From Phaeosaccion multiseriatum (taxonomy: Eukaryota; Ochrophyta, other classes), in NCBI GenBank assembly GCA_965112735.1, contig OZ218950.1:4216001-4280000 (forward strand): a stretch of 64,000 bases of DNA, given 5' to 3'. Made by a program: the position numbers and the translations under genes. Below are positions 50,707-61,353 of this stretch, one piece after another. Position 1 is the first letter of the stretch. Every line of letters starts with the position of its first letter. The notes beneath the pieces were generated by a model. The model saw nothing but the letters and a program-made list of their open reading frames with translations. It did no database searches and was not told where the DNA came from.

Positions 50707-52659
50707 TTACAGCAGCAGCACTCTATCTCCCTCGGGCCGAGGGTTTGCCGTGCGCCTCGCCCCGCTCTGCTGCGCCCCCCTAAGGATGCGCCCAACAACC
50801 AACGGCTCCTCCTCCGGGCACGTGCTTCTCGCAGAAAAGTCCCACGGCCCTCCATTCAGAGACGGCGGCCCTTCCCACATGAGGGGCAGCGTACCATCCA
50901 TGTGCGCCATCAAGAGGAACACCCCCAAGGTGCTCGGTACGAGGTATAGCAGCGCGGGCTGGCCCATGTCCATGGCATACACGGCAACATCGGCCGCCAT
51001 GAGCCCGACTGCGTACCCCACAGCCGTGGGGGCAAAGTAGCCGTGGTGCAAGGGGAGTCTGACGGAAGTGTCGTAGCGCAGAGCGAAGCTGAGGAGCAGG
51101 CCCGGGAGGACAATGTCGCCCAGCCCCAGCATGGTGTAGCCCCCCATGTAGTCGCCAATACGTGGGAGGGTGAGGAGCATGGGCAGGGAAGACGAGACGC
51201 AGCCGCCGTCACTCGGGTACTTTTCGCAGTACGTGGGGTCCTTCGTCGGCCTGGTACCTGAAGCCACCTCCACCATGACGCTGGTCGAGAAGAGGAAGGG
51301 GCTGATGAAGACCCAAAAGATGTCGTAAACGAAGGCCATGGAGAGCAGTGCACTGGCCACCTTGACGTTGTTGATGCAAATCATTTTGAGGAAGAACACG
51401 CACAGGCAGCAGCCGAAAAAGTCCTGCAGCAGCCACGCGTACGAAGCCGTATTTCTCACAGAGAACCACCACAGCGCCAGAGCCCCCGCCAGCACGTAGG
51501 CCACAAGCTTTACTCTAGGGAGGGGGCACACCCGGTTGTGGATGCTGTCCGTTCTGGAGGGGTCCATGACTCTGCTTAGCAAAGGCACAAGCAGCACGGT
51601 CACCACAGCGCCAGATGCACTTGCGGTGTATAGAAGAGTGATGATGAGAGTCAGGTCGAAGAAGAACAGCAGCAGGAGAGCGCAGCTGGCCAGCAAGATA
51701 AACCCCACCGTGTGATACAGTCCCACATCCAATTCGCTGCCACCGCGGCCTCCTGTCTCTGTCTCGTCTTGCGCTCGTCCCAGCTCTGGTGAAGCTTTCT
51801 GCGAGGTCAATGCCCGCAACTCATCGCCGCTGCAGTAGGCGGCGGTTATTGCCGTGGCGACGCCGAGCGCCCATAGAAGGAAGGAACTGATGTTCACGTT
51901 GCTGCGGGGGCGGGCGTACTCATTCCCTTCCATCCCTCCCGCCGCCCATGTCCGCAAGTCAGAGCCACCGCCCATGGTCGCAAACGCCACAGGAATATGA
52001 ACACTCTGCGCGACTTCAGCGTCCGAGTAGCCAGGCGTCACAAATAAATCCCACGCGCAACACACCTTGGTGCCCTGGACGCTGTCCACAACCTCAGTGA
52101 GCAGGCAGGCACCACTCGCGCATCTGTCGTCCAGGCTGCACGCCGGAACATTATTGGCGTCACTCCACACGGGAGAAGCCACCTCGGGCAACCAGCCCTG
52201 CCCATTGCCGCACTCATAGTCCGTCTCTGCCTCCGCATACTCCCTGCCTGCGTATATGCCTTCCAAGGTGTTGACGATGATCACTCCAGAAGCCCCAGCC
52301 TCCTGCGCAGCTGCCGCCTTGCAATCAAAACTGCAATTCCCCCTCTCCACCACCAGCACAAAACCGTCGGCGGCGGTCGAGTCCACCAGCCCCATGCTAT
52401 CGCACCCATCCGTGGATGACAACGGCAGCAGCAGAGGAACAGGAGGGCCCACTTGCGCCTTCTCCAAGAGGGAGGTCCCAAAATTGGCCAACGAGATGAA
52501 CGTGCTTTCCCCTGAGGACACCACCACTGTCCCTGTCGGTAGCACCGAGCGTGCCCCTTGCCACTGCAGTTTGGCAAGGAGCAGCAGCAGTGCTTGTCGA
52601 CAACACATCGGCCATCTCCTCCGCTGCCTTGGCCTCTTTCTTCCAGGGGCCACCATCAA
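50707..52659 (-). CDS. Signal peptide peptidase-like intramembrane aspartyl protease (SPPL)
   Basis: An intronless frame of 650 aa. A hydrophobic N-terminus (CCRQALLLLLAKL, ~19-31) looks like a signal peptide. Residues ~45-250 are a Cys-rich lumenal protease-associated (PA) domain with FVLVVERGNCSFDCKAAAAQEAGASGVIIVN. About nine membrane helices follow. The three GxGD-protease motifs are present: YD in FVYDIFWVF (~445), GLGD in MLGLGDIVLPGL (D ~515) and PAL in QPALLYLVPST (~567). This domain order is that of SPPL2/plant SPPL2-type enzymes in endosomes or lysosome/vacuole, which cut type II membrane-protein remnants inside the bilayer. The other genes nearby have introns, so the lack of any here is notable. 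Confidence 0.95.
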   Translation of the reverse strand: MMVAPGRKRPRQRRRWPMCCRQALLLLLAKLQWQGARSVLPTGTVVVSSGESTFISLANFGTSLLEKAQVGPPVPLLLPLSSTDGCDSMGLVDSTAADGFVLVVERGNCSFDCKAAAAQEAGASGVIIVNTLEGIYAGREYAEAETDYECGNGQGWLPEVASPVWSDANNVPACSLDDRCASGACLLTEVVDSVQGTKVCCAWDLFVTPGYSDAEVAQSVHIPVAFATMGGGSDLRTWAAGGMEGNEYARPRSNVNISSFLLWALGVATAITAAYCSGDELRALTSQKASPELGRAQDETETGGRGGSELDVGLYHTVGFILLASCALLLLFFFDLTLIITLLYTASASGAVVTVLLVPLLSRVMDPSRTDSIHNRVCPLPRVKLVAYVLAGALALWWFSVRNTASYAWLLQDFFGCCLCVFFLKMICINNVKVASALLSMAFVYDIFWVFISPFLFSTSVMVEVASGTRPTKDPTYCEKYPSDGGCVSSSLPMLLTLPRIGDYMGGYTMLGLGDIVLPGLLLSFALRYDTSVRLPLHHGYFAPTAVGYAVGLMAADVAVYAMDMGQPALLYLVPSTLGVFLLMAHMDGTLPLMWEGPPSLNGGPWDFSARSTCPEEEPLVVGRILRGAQQSGARRTANPRPEGDRVLLL

Positions 52660-52966
52660 TACGAAAGGAGAGGGTAGGGGAGGGAAGACAACAGAGGAAG
52701 GAGGAGAGCTGGGTACGCCTTAGGCTCAATGGGTCGCTTTGTGCCCTGCCACTCTGCTGAACTCGCCCGCGGAACGGAACCTCGTTTCTTCGGTTCTCCA
52801 GTTGGCGATGCAGTTTCCACTTTCAGGTATTCGCCCTTTACTTTTGCCACGTTCAGAGTTCAGAGGATCCTCAGAGAGAAAGATACATCACGTGGGAGGA
52901 GAGAGAGCTCTCGCTATCTGTTGAGGAGGAGGGGGGAGGTTAGGGCCGGAGGTCTGCTGCCGCTGC
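52660..52966. promoter_or_regulatory. Divergent intergenic region SPPL / ankyrin gene A
   Basis: 307 bp separate the SPPL start from the chosen start of the first ankyrin gene. No recognisable element. Confidence 0.35.
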
Positions 52967-54487
52967 ATGGCCAGTATGCAGCGGCAGGCCATAGCGCCCG
53001 AGGTAAGAACCGCTTATCTTTGGGATGGGTTGTAAGGTCGAAAGGGAGAGAAGAGCGTCTCAGCGTCTCAGTGAGGTTGAGAAAGTGGAGTCTTAGGCTT
53101 CCAAAGTCCGGAATGTGCCCCCCTGACACGTCTCCTTCCCTCTCCCCTTCCACCCTCGCTGCGCGCTCCACAGGGGCAGCGAATCTTTTTTGCCCTGAAC
53201 AATGAGGAGAGCTTGGCCTCTATTAAGGCGCTGGTTATCAAGCTCGTTGCCAAACGCGGCAAAGCGAGCCTGGAACAGCCCATTCAGGAGGGGGGCAGTA
53301 CTGTTATGGTTTGGGCCGCGAAGTGCGATCGGCTGGATGTCGTGGACCTTCTGCTGCAGAAGCGGGCGTCCTTCAGCAGTGGACGCGAACCCGATAGGGA
53401 CACGCCACTCTTGGGGACTAGCATGTATGGGCATGACCAGATTGTGGCGCGGCTACTGGACGTTGGAGCCGCTGTCGACGGAGCCAATGCGATTGGCCTC
53501 ACCCCTCTTATCGCGGCTTCTGAAGGTGGTTTTCCAGCCGTGGTGCGTCTACTCATCCGTGCGGGTGCCAGTATAGACGCAGTTTGTGAGGGCGGAGTCA
53601 CTTCGCTCTATCTATCCTCTCAGAACGGGCACACCTCCATTGTAGAGCAGCTTATTTCAGCGCAAGCGGATGTAGGGGTAAAAGAGAATGAAGGAAGGAC
53701 TCCGCTCATAGCAGCGGCTACATGCGGGCATGGAAGCGTGGTGCGGCAGCTTACCAGGGCCCACGCCAGGATCGAGGAGACTGATAACAGTGGCAGGACT
53801 CCCCTTCACATGGCCTCGGTGGAAGGACATGCCTCCGTCGTGCAGCAGCTTCTCGATATGAATGCCAACGCGAATATCAGAGATAACGATGGGTTTACTC
53901 CCCTCAACGCCGCTGCTCAGAAGGCGCATTTGGTGGTGGTGGACAAGCTGTTGTCGGCCGGAGCAGACGTAGCCGTGCCTGACATCCAAGGTTTTACTCC
54001 TCTTCACCACGCCGCTGAAAGAGGTCACGACGCCGTGGTGAAACGTCTTCTCTCTGCGGGAGCAAGGGCGGAGACGATCACGATCCTCGGCAGTTTACCT
54101 CTCCACCTTGCAGCAAGCAATGGGCACGAGGCTGTCGTCGCTCGTCTCATCTCTGCGGGATCTCCCATCGATACTCACAAGTTGAATGGTGCCACTCCTC
54201 TATTCCTCGCCATCAACAAAAACCAGCGCGGCACTGCGCGGCAGCTCCTCGCGGCCGATGCTTCGGTGGACAAGGCCTTGACGTGGGTGCAGTGGACTGG
54301 AATAGGCCCCGAGATTGGACAGCGACTCAGAGACTTAGCAGCAGCCGTCTTCCGCTCTCAAAGCGCGTTGGACTGGATGCGAAGGACCGATCCGACCTTC
54401 GGCAAGGAGAGGGGGATGCCGCCGCTGGAGAGGCCCTGGGGCGTGCAGAGCGAGACGTGGGAGAGCATGGCGGAGGAAATGCGCTGA
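52967..54487 (+). CDS. Ankyrin-repeat protein A (10 repeats)
   Basis: Two exons: 52967-53002 (MASMQRQAIAPE) and 53174-54487, joined in phase 0, 449 aa. The small first exon is supported by a paralogue downstream with the same layout (short exon ending PE before GTAAG, then a second exon starting with Gly). After a helical N-terminus (NNEESLASIKALVIKLVAKRGKA) come ten consecutive 33-aa ankyrin repeats, for example NSGRTPLHMASVEGHASVVQ and IQGFTPLHHAAERGHDAVVK. The sequence ends in a conserved GPEIGQRL block and a short tail. Ankyrin arrays bind proteins; no partner or enzymatic domain is visible. Starting at the internal TTG 53213 would not be eukaryotic. The C-terminal ~45 residues are read in a different frame from the homologous DNA in paralogue B. 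Confidence 0.85.
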
Positions 54488-55826
54488 AGGGGCGGCTGTG
54501 TCTGACGGGGCGAGGTGGGAGGGATGCTACTTCGAGGCCCAGGAGTAGAATAGGTGGGCTGGCGTGAGGTACAACACCAAGAAGGACCAAGAAGGACAGG
54601 TACGGTCATGTTTGGACCTCGCAGAGTCTCTGTTCTAAAGGGGCATGTTGAGTGCGTGTGTGTATGGAGGGGTGGGGGAGGGTTTCGACACGTGTCGTGT
54701 GTTGTGCAGGCCAATCACTCCTCCCCCCCCTCTCTTCCTTGATCGCTTCTTAACACGCGCCTCACTCATCTTACTTACCTCTCTCTCTCTCCTCCTCTCT
54801 CGTTTCTCTCCCTTTGTCTTACTCGTATCGCCCCCTCTTCCTCTCCTCTCCCCCTCTGCCTTTCTCTCTCATCCAACATCTCGCGAACACTGGAAACTAC
54901 CCCTCAAAACAGGTGTTGACGCCTTGTTCGTATCCCACCCTACTTATTTATATGATGACATGCCCTTGCTGGCCACTCTCAGCGTCTGCCACTCTCGGCG
55001 TCTGCCACTCTCAGGGTTTGGCCTTGCGACTGCCGCTCACTCTAAAGGTTCCAGAATACGAAGAGTTGGACTGTTCTCATTTTTTTGCCATTGCAGCGTC
55101 GCAGCAATGTAGCTTCCTGTTGATACATGGAGTTCCATCCCCGTTGCCTGACGAGAAACCAATGGCCAATGGCCCCTCCTCACTGCACTGACTTCCCCAT
55201 TGAATGACTCGCCCACCAACCCCCCCCCCCGACTTCCTGGGTGCCCAGGAAAGTCGAACCCTGACATAGACCTTGGTCGACCCACGGGCAGGCTCGAAAT
55301 CCGCTTTCAAAGCCAGATCCACGATTCCCCCTCTCTGTCTCCTTCTTTGCAATGCGTCCGTTGTCCAGTCGCCACACCTTTTTTCGCCTTCCCCGACGTC
55401 TCGCACAATGTTGTGTGTCTTCGTTGATTTCTTTCTTTCATTTTTTCAGGGAGTGAAAGCTGGTCTCATTTGTCACAACCCTCTCCCCTTGGGCAGCTCC
55501 TCCGACAAATTGCTGATCCCCGTTGCCCACGTTGCGGTAAAGGTATGCTCAACCAGTGGGAGGGGAGGAGGTGGTTGTTGTGTCCCCCCCCCCCCCCCTG
55601 GGGAAAACTTCGTTCCGCGAATAGTGGCCAAGCAACGCGTTTCGTTCACTTTGCAGGCGCGATTGGTGGAGCCACCCAAGTCAGGAGCGGTAGGCTGTGA
55701 CAGCTAGGGCATCTGCGCTGCATCGTTCCTTGTCTGCACCACAGCTCTTCCCGCCTGAAGGGCAAGGAGGGATGGGGTGGGGGCTGTGCTTTCCCCTCTC
55801 TCAGCGCCCCCCTCTTAACGCCAGCT
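54488..55826. other. Intergenic region with a possible isolated exon
   Basis: Between the two ankyrin genes lie CT-rich low-complexity sequence and three short CACTCTC(A/G)GCGTCTGCC-type repeats near 54975-55015. One segment, 55451-55542 (+), has a strong polypyrimidine acceptor (ATTTTTTCAG) and a donor (GGTATGC). In frame it encodes SESWSHLSQPSPLGQLLRQI followed by a CPRCGK zinc-knuckle-like end. I could not connect it to other exons. It may be part of an uncharacterised or decayed gene. Confidence 0.35.
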
Positions 55827-57677
55827 ATGGGATCTCGGCTGAGCATGCCGCAGGCAGTGTCCCCCGAGGTAAGGGCTGCGGGCCATGCAGTGCCGTATGA
55901 ACTGCCCGTTTGTCAAGATGCTTTTTGTGGAGGAAATAGTTGAGTCTTGAAGGCAGCGATGCAGTACTTAGGTCTGCGAGGGAAGGATACTGCTGGCTGC
56001 TTCAACCAGCTTACATCCTGGGAGGCTCGTGCTGCTACTCCTGGCTCCCGTGCATGTTAAAGCACCCCTCCGCCTCCGTCGAACTCTTTGCACCCCACAC
56101 AACAGGGGCGGTGCCTCCACCAGGCGATCACGAGAAGCGAGAGCTTCACACTACTTAGCGCGCTGTTGAAGAGACTCATCGCCAAGCACGGCAGAGCAAG
56201 CCTACAGCAGCCTATCGACGAGCAAGGCTTTACCGCTATTATGTGGGCTGCGATGTACGGTCGACTGGATGTGGTGGACCTTCTACTGGAGAATGGGGCC
56301 TCCATCCGTGGCAGAGGCGGACCCTTCGGCGACACACCCTTGACATGCGCAAGCACAAATGGGCACTCTCAGGTGGTGAGGCGGTTGCTGGACGTCGGAG
56401 CCTCTGTCGACCAAGTCAATCTCGCCAGGGCGACGCCTTTAAAGTGCGCTTCCCAGAGGGGGCATTTCTCCGTCGTGCAGCAGCTCCTCTCCGCGCGAGC
56501 AAGCGTCGACGCAGCCAATGCGAGTGGTGTTACCTCATTGCACGTGGCTTCTCAAAATGGGCATGCGGCCGTGGTGCGTCTGCTCATCGGTGCGAGTGCC
56601 AGTGTCAACGCAGGCGAAGAGGACGGACGTAGTTCTCTCTTTTACGCCTCCCATAACGGCCACACCTCTGTCGTAGAGCAGCTTCTTTCAGCTCAAGCAG
56701 ATGCGAACCAAGCCGACAAGAAGGGGCGAAGTCCACTCATGCAGGCGTCGCAAAATGGGCACGGGAGAGTGGTACGGCAGCTCATCAGGGCCGCCGTCAG
56801 CGTCAACCAGACGGACAAAAATGGCACGACTTCTCTTCACATAGCCTCGCAAAAGGGGTGTGCCTCCATCGTGCAGCAGCTTCTCGATCATCAAGCCAGC
56901 GTGGATGCCCGGAACAAGAGCGGGGTGACTGCCCTCATGGCAGGTGCTCATAACGGGCATTTGGCTGTGGTAGAGAAGCTTTTATCGAGCGGAGCAGATG
57001 CATGCTCGCATAGCGTCAAAGGCTTCACTCCTCTTCATCATGCCTCCCAAGACGGGCACATCGCCGTGGTGGAGCGCCTTCTCTCTGCGGGCGCAAAGGT
57101 GGAACAAACGACCAACACTGGCGCAACACCCCTCCACGGTGCGGCACATAACGGGCACGAGGCAGTCGTGGCTCGTCTAATCTCTGCTGGATGCCCCATT
57201 GATGCCCAGAGTTCGGATGGCTTCACCCCTCTACTTGACGCCATCTCTCAGGACCAGCGCGGCGCTGCGCGGCAGCTTCTCTCGGCCGATGCGTCGGTGG
57301 ACAAGGCCTTGGCTGTGGCACGGCGGAATGGACTGGGCCCCGAGATTGGGCAGCGACTCAGCAGAGAGGCGGAGGGCAGTGGCCTTCCGGTCCCGAACCG
57401 TGCTGGACCTCATGCCGGCGTTAGGCACGGAGAGCGGGATTCCGCGGCAGAGGCTCCGGGGCGTGTGGAGCGAGACGCGGGAGGGCATGGTGGAGGGAAA
57501 GCGCTCAAGGGCGGGGGGGGGACGCCAAGCCAACAAGGCGATGGGCAGCAGGGACCGATTTTTCAGCCAAGTCCACCATGCCAGAGAAGGACGCAGGAGA
57601 AGATGCGAGAGAGGCACCGCCCACGCAGAGTGACTTGGCGGGAGGACCTCACGTCTGAGAGTGAGCGAAGCGCATGA
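55827..57677 (+). CDS. Ankyrin-repeat protein B (11 repeats), paralogue of A
   Basis: Two exons: 55827-55868 (MGSRLSMPQAVSPE) and 56106-57677, joined in phase 0, 537 aa. The exon layout equals that of paralogue A. The N-terminal helix region FTLLSALLKRLIAKHGRASLQ precedes eleven ankyrin repeats, for example KNGTTSLHIASQKGCASIVQ and NTGATPLHGAAHNGHEAVVA. The GPEIGQRLS block follows. Between 57361 and 57403 B carries four more bases than A, so its downstream tail is in the other frame. It reads RDSAAEAPGRVERDAGGHGGG, whereas A's frame is still open in B as FRSRTVLDLMPALG and WSETREGMVEGK. B's tail continues ~75 residues further into a basic low-complexity end. Function unknown; protein binding through ankyrins is inferred. 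Confidence 0.83.
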
Positions 57678-58220
57678 TGTGGTCATTAGTCGATGGGGAG
57701 TAGGAGATCAGCGCCGTTGGACATAGTACGCTGAAGACCGCGAAATAGCGCTAAGGGGTCTAGAGAATGTACTACCGGAGCTCTGCACTCCTTCTGTAGG
57801 TCTCCTATTCATCTTAGGCTCTCTCCTACGTCCTCTCTGATGAGTCGTATGTGGCATTGTGAGCCACATTTTCTCCTGACGTTGATGTCCTGATCCCTAT
57901 TTCCTCGGGGTCCTTGTTCTCCAACGCGATAGCATAAAAGAGATTGAAACGTATTTTGCGGGGACAGACCAGCTCGCTCCAAATAGAATATCAAAGGCTT
58001 GTGTTGGCTCGGGCATGTGTGCACAACGCTTCGTCTCAGCTTCGTCTCGCCCTGAGAAAGCACAAAGGCGGCGATTGGCTAGGTTTAGTCGGGGGGGGGG
58101 GGGCAAAAATCGACTCGAACCTTTTTCGTGACACCCACCAAGAATGCTCCTACTTCCTGGGCGTACGTCACCCCCTCGGCTCTCTCCTCTCGCCCTCCAT
58201 CCCTCCCAACCCTTTACAAC
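57678..58220. other. Intergenic region, presumed promoter of Cys-rich gene 1
   Basis: No exon recognised. It is less biased in composition than most spacers and has a poly-G run near 58091-58102. Confidence 0.4.
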
Positions 58221-59285
58221 ATGGCGTGCGCGACTGAAATCGAGGCATGCACAGCTATTGAGGCCTGTTCCACCTGCCTTGGTGTAGAGCAGGCTGCTCC
58301 TGACGAAGCTGCCGAGGGTGGCGTCCGCCGCTTCCTTCAGGAGGCGGACGGCGAAGACTCCGATACGGAAGGGGCCGACGAGTCCCCCTCCCGCCGCCCC
58401 GGTGGCGGACTCCCGGCCCTCTGCCACTTTTTTGACCCTGAGGGGAGGGAGAGCCCGCAGAGCTGTGAAATGTTCTCCTACCTCCTGCAAGTTCCGGCGA
58501 CCTGCCTCGCGATCGAAGCCTTCATGGAGGCCACAGGCTGCATCTATGGGGACCTCTGTGGGCAGCTTGACAGCGGGGAGAATAAGGAGGCGGAGGAGAC
58601 GGAGGAGGTGGAGCCCTTGGTATTTGAATGCGCGGAGGTGGACGACACAAGCCTCGTCAGTGCATACGCCGTCACGTGAGTTTGTCATGTGTGCTTGTCT
58701 GTGTTCGGCCGGCATTCTAACCAACCCACCCCAACCTTTCCTCCGTACAAACAATAATACTTGGCCGCAGGTGCGAAGACCCTCTGCAGAGCTGCCTGGA
58801 CACTGAGAGCTGTGCCGAGTGTGTCCCACTCACCCTCGCGTACCTCGGCATCTTCTTCAATCGCACCTCCCTCGAGTCCATCCAGGGCAGCTGTGATGCC
58901 GTCGCGCAGGATCCCTCCCTTGCCTGCGACCCCCTACCCCCCCGCGTCACCAACACCAGTGCCAGTTGCCTGGCAAGTAGCCCCGAGTTCTCTGCGTACT
59001 TTGGCTGTGTGGCGGCCTCCGCCTGCAAGAGCGCCGAGCCCATCGAGTTTGCGTGCGAGGCCACCGGCAGGCGAGGTAAGAACGAGAGGAGGCCTGTGCC
59101 TTACTCGCCGACTTCTCACCCCCGCCTGTACCATCCCCTTTACACCACTACCATCAGTGCTCGCATCCCCTCCTGGCGGCGAGGAAGGCCCTGCCTGGAT
59201 GGGCCTCCACGGCCTGCTGGCCCCTCTCCTTCTTGTCATCGGAGCCGCCTTCCGTTGGGCCACCCGAGCACACCCCTCTGCCTGA
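58221..59285 (+). CDS. Cys-rich membrane-anchored protein, copy 1 (novel repeat family)
   Basis: Three exons, 58221-58675, 58771-59075 and 59158-59285, encode 295 aa, in frame. Residues 3-19 (CATEIEACTAIEACSTC) have the spacing C-x6-C-x5-C-x2-C. The same spacing opens exon 2 (CEDPLQSCLDTESCAEC). Each is followed by a related block ending C-L...F...GC...C, so the protein is two homologous ~100-aa Cys repeats. They are separated by an acidic low-complexity linker that carries an RRFLQEA motif. The last exon encodes a hydrophobic helix, LLAPLLLVIGAAF, with a short basic tail, suggesting a tail anchor or GPI-type signal. No N-terminal signal peptide is visible in this model, so an upstream exon may be missing. 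I do not recognise the family. Confidence 0.75.
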
Positions 59286-59887
59286 GAGAGAGAAGCCGCC
59301 ACCGAGCAATGTGGCATGCCCTGGTTTGGAGGGAGGCAAGGCCAGCCACGAGGGCAGTGGCAATTGTGACAAAGGGAGGTGTTTCACTCTCTCTCTACCA
59401 ACTCGAGACCCTGTCTTGGGTGCGCTGGAGGACTTTACGTACGTACCACGTCTTTGCTTTAATCCTTTTTTGTGCATTATTTTTAATGGAGACAAACACC
59501 GTTTCGTATCTCTCCGTGACGAGGCTGTCTTGCGTCTTACTCACTGCCTCCACAAGTAGGCGCCGACACACAAAAACATACGCACACGCGCACACACACG
59601 CACACAGACACATGCACACAGACACGCACACAGACACGCACGTAGATAGCAGGAGAAGGCCATCGCTTATGATTCAGAGTTAGCTTTTTGCTGTTTCTGC
59701 TTTTCATGAGGCATTCCAAAAGGGACGCCTAAACCCTTCCACCCTCGGGACTTTAGTACGCGGGAAGAAAAGTTCTCGAGAAAAAAGGTTCCATCCCCTT
59801 TCTTTGTGTTGGACACGCGTGTCAGGGTGTATGTAACGCTCTCCCCACAACCCTCGCTTACTCCCACTGTCCCCAAGCTCTTGCACC
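59286..59887. other. Spacer between the Cys-rich gene copies
   Basis: No gene seen. It contains a ~28-bp segment (GACGAGGCTGTCTTGCGTCT, 59519-59538, with flanks) that also occurs inside the minus-strand gene at 61354-61809, and a CACACG/CACAGA repeat at about 59577-59643. It presumably includes the promoter of the second Cys-rich gene. Confidence 0.45.
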
Positions 59888-61082
59888 ATGTCATGTGCTA
59901 CTCAAGTCGCGGCTTGCCAGGCTGATGAGGCCTGCTTGACCTGCTTCCAGCAGGGCGAAGGGGGCGATGCTGGTGGCGATGCTGGTGGCGATGCTGGTGG
60001 CGATGCTGCCGGCAATACTCTCCGTCGCTTCCTTCAGGAGGCGGGCGGCGAAGAGCCCGAAGCCCCCCCCGATCTGGAGGAAGGCGAGGAGCCCGGAGGT
60101 CCCCCGCTGGCAGCCCTCTGCCACTACTTCGACCCTGAGGGGAGGGAGAGCCCCCAGAGCTGTGAAATGTTCGCCTTTATCGAGGGGCCTACGGCGACCT
60201 GCCTCTCGAACGGCCCCTTTTTGGATGCCGTGGGCTGCATCTTTGGTGACCTCTGCTCGCAGCTTGAGGCGGGTGTCGTCGAGCCTGTCGGACCTGGCGC
60301 TGGAGCTGGCGGCGACGGCGGAGGAGGAGGTGGAGGCCCTGGCGGCGCAGGTGGAGCTGGCGGAGCTGGTGGGCGCCGCTTTCTTCAGGAGTCGGAACCC
60401 TTTGTGTTGGAGTGCGAGGACGTCGACGAGACCAGCCTCGAGAGTCCTTACGCAGTCACGTGAGTTGCTTGCTTGCTTGTTGGTGTTGTGTTTCTCCACT
60501 GGAAAACCACCAACTCCACTCCTCCCTCGCGCCTCCCTCCAACCCCTGCTCCACAGGTGCGAAGACCCTCTGCAGAGCTGCCTGGACACTGAGAGCTGTG
60601 CCGAGTGTGTGCCGCTAACTCTCGCGTACGTCGGCATCTTCTTTAACGACACCTCCCTCGAGTCCATCCAGAGCAGCTGTGATGCCGTCGCGCAGGATCC
60701 CTCCCTTGCCTGCGACCCCCTGCCCTCCCAGGTCATCAACACCACTACCACTTGCCTGGCAAGCAGCCCCGAGTTCTCTGCCTACTTTGGCTGTGTGGCG
60801 GCCTCCGCCTGCAAGAGCGCCGAGCCCATCGAGTTTGCGTGCGAGGCCACCGGCAGGCGAGGTAAGAGCCAGAGGGAGAGAGAGTGAGGCCTGTGCCTTA
60901 CTCGCCGACTTCTCACCCCCGCCTGTACCATCCCCTTTACACCACTACCATCAGTGCTCGCATCCCCTCCTGGCGGCGAGGAAGGCCCTGCCTGGATGGG
61001 CCTCCACGGCCTGCTGGCCCCTCTCCTTCTTGTCATCGGAGCCGCCTTCCGTTGGGCCACCCGAGCACACCCCTCTGCCTGA
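59888..61082 (+). CDS. Cys-rich membrane-anchored protein, copy 2 (tandem duplicate)
   Basis: Three exons, 59888-60459, 60557-60861 and 60955-61082, encode 334 aa, in frame. It is a tandem paralogue of the gene at 58221. Exons 2 and 3 have exactly the same lengths (305 and 128 bp) and are almost identical in DNA, including most of intron 2. Exon 1 is more diverged. It opens with the same C-x6-C-x5-C-x2-C motif (CATQVAACQADEACLTC). It has an expanded AGGD tandem (four units) and a Gly-rich linker, and two RRFLQE motifs (NTLRRFLQEAGG and GGRRFLQESEP). The C-terminal hydrophobic segment LLAPLLLVIGAAF is unchanged. This pattern points to recent duplication or gene conversion of the 3' half, with the linker free to vary. 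Function unknown. Confidence 0.75.
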
Positions 61083-61353
61083 GAAAGAATTGAATGGGCT
61101 CCAAGGGTCCCCTTTGTCCCTCAAGAGCAAAGTGGAGAGGGAGGCAAGCCAATTAAGGCATAAGTAGTCTGACAGAGAAAAGGGAATTTCCTTATTTATT
61201 CGGCGTCCCGCTGGACTCCCACCGGAGAAAGAGAGAGCGGAAGTATTATCCTGGTATTGTAATCATCAAGTTGAACTCTTTATACCAAGATACCAAATAA
61301 ATTCTGATGGCAAAATAAGGGCTACCTGAGCCCCCACGCTGCCGCGCCGGTCA

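Noticed and set aside
57897-58829. 310-aa minus-strand frame opposite Cys-rich gene 1
   Set aside because: Shadow frame. The plus strand has conserved Cys spacing, matching splice sites and a paralogue; the minus frame has none.
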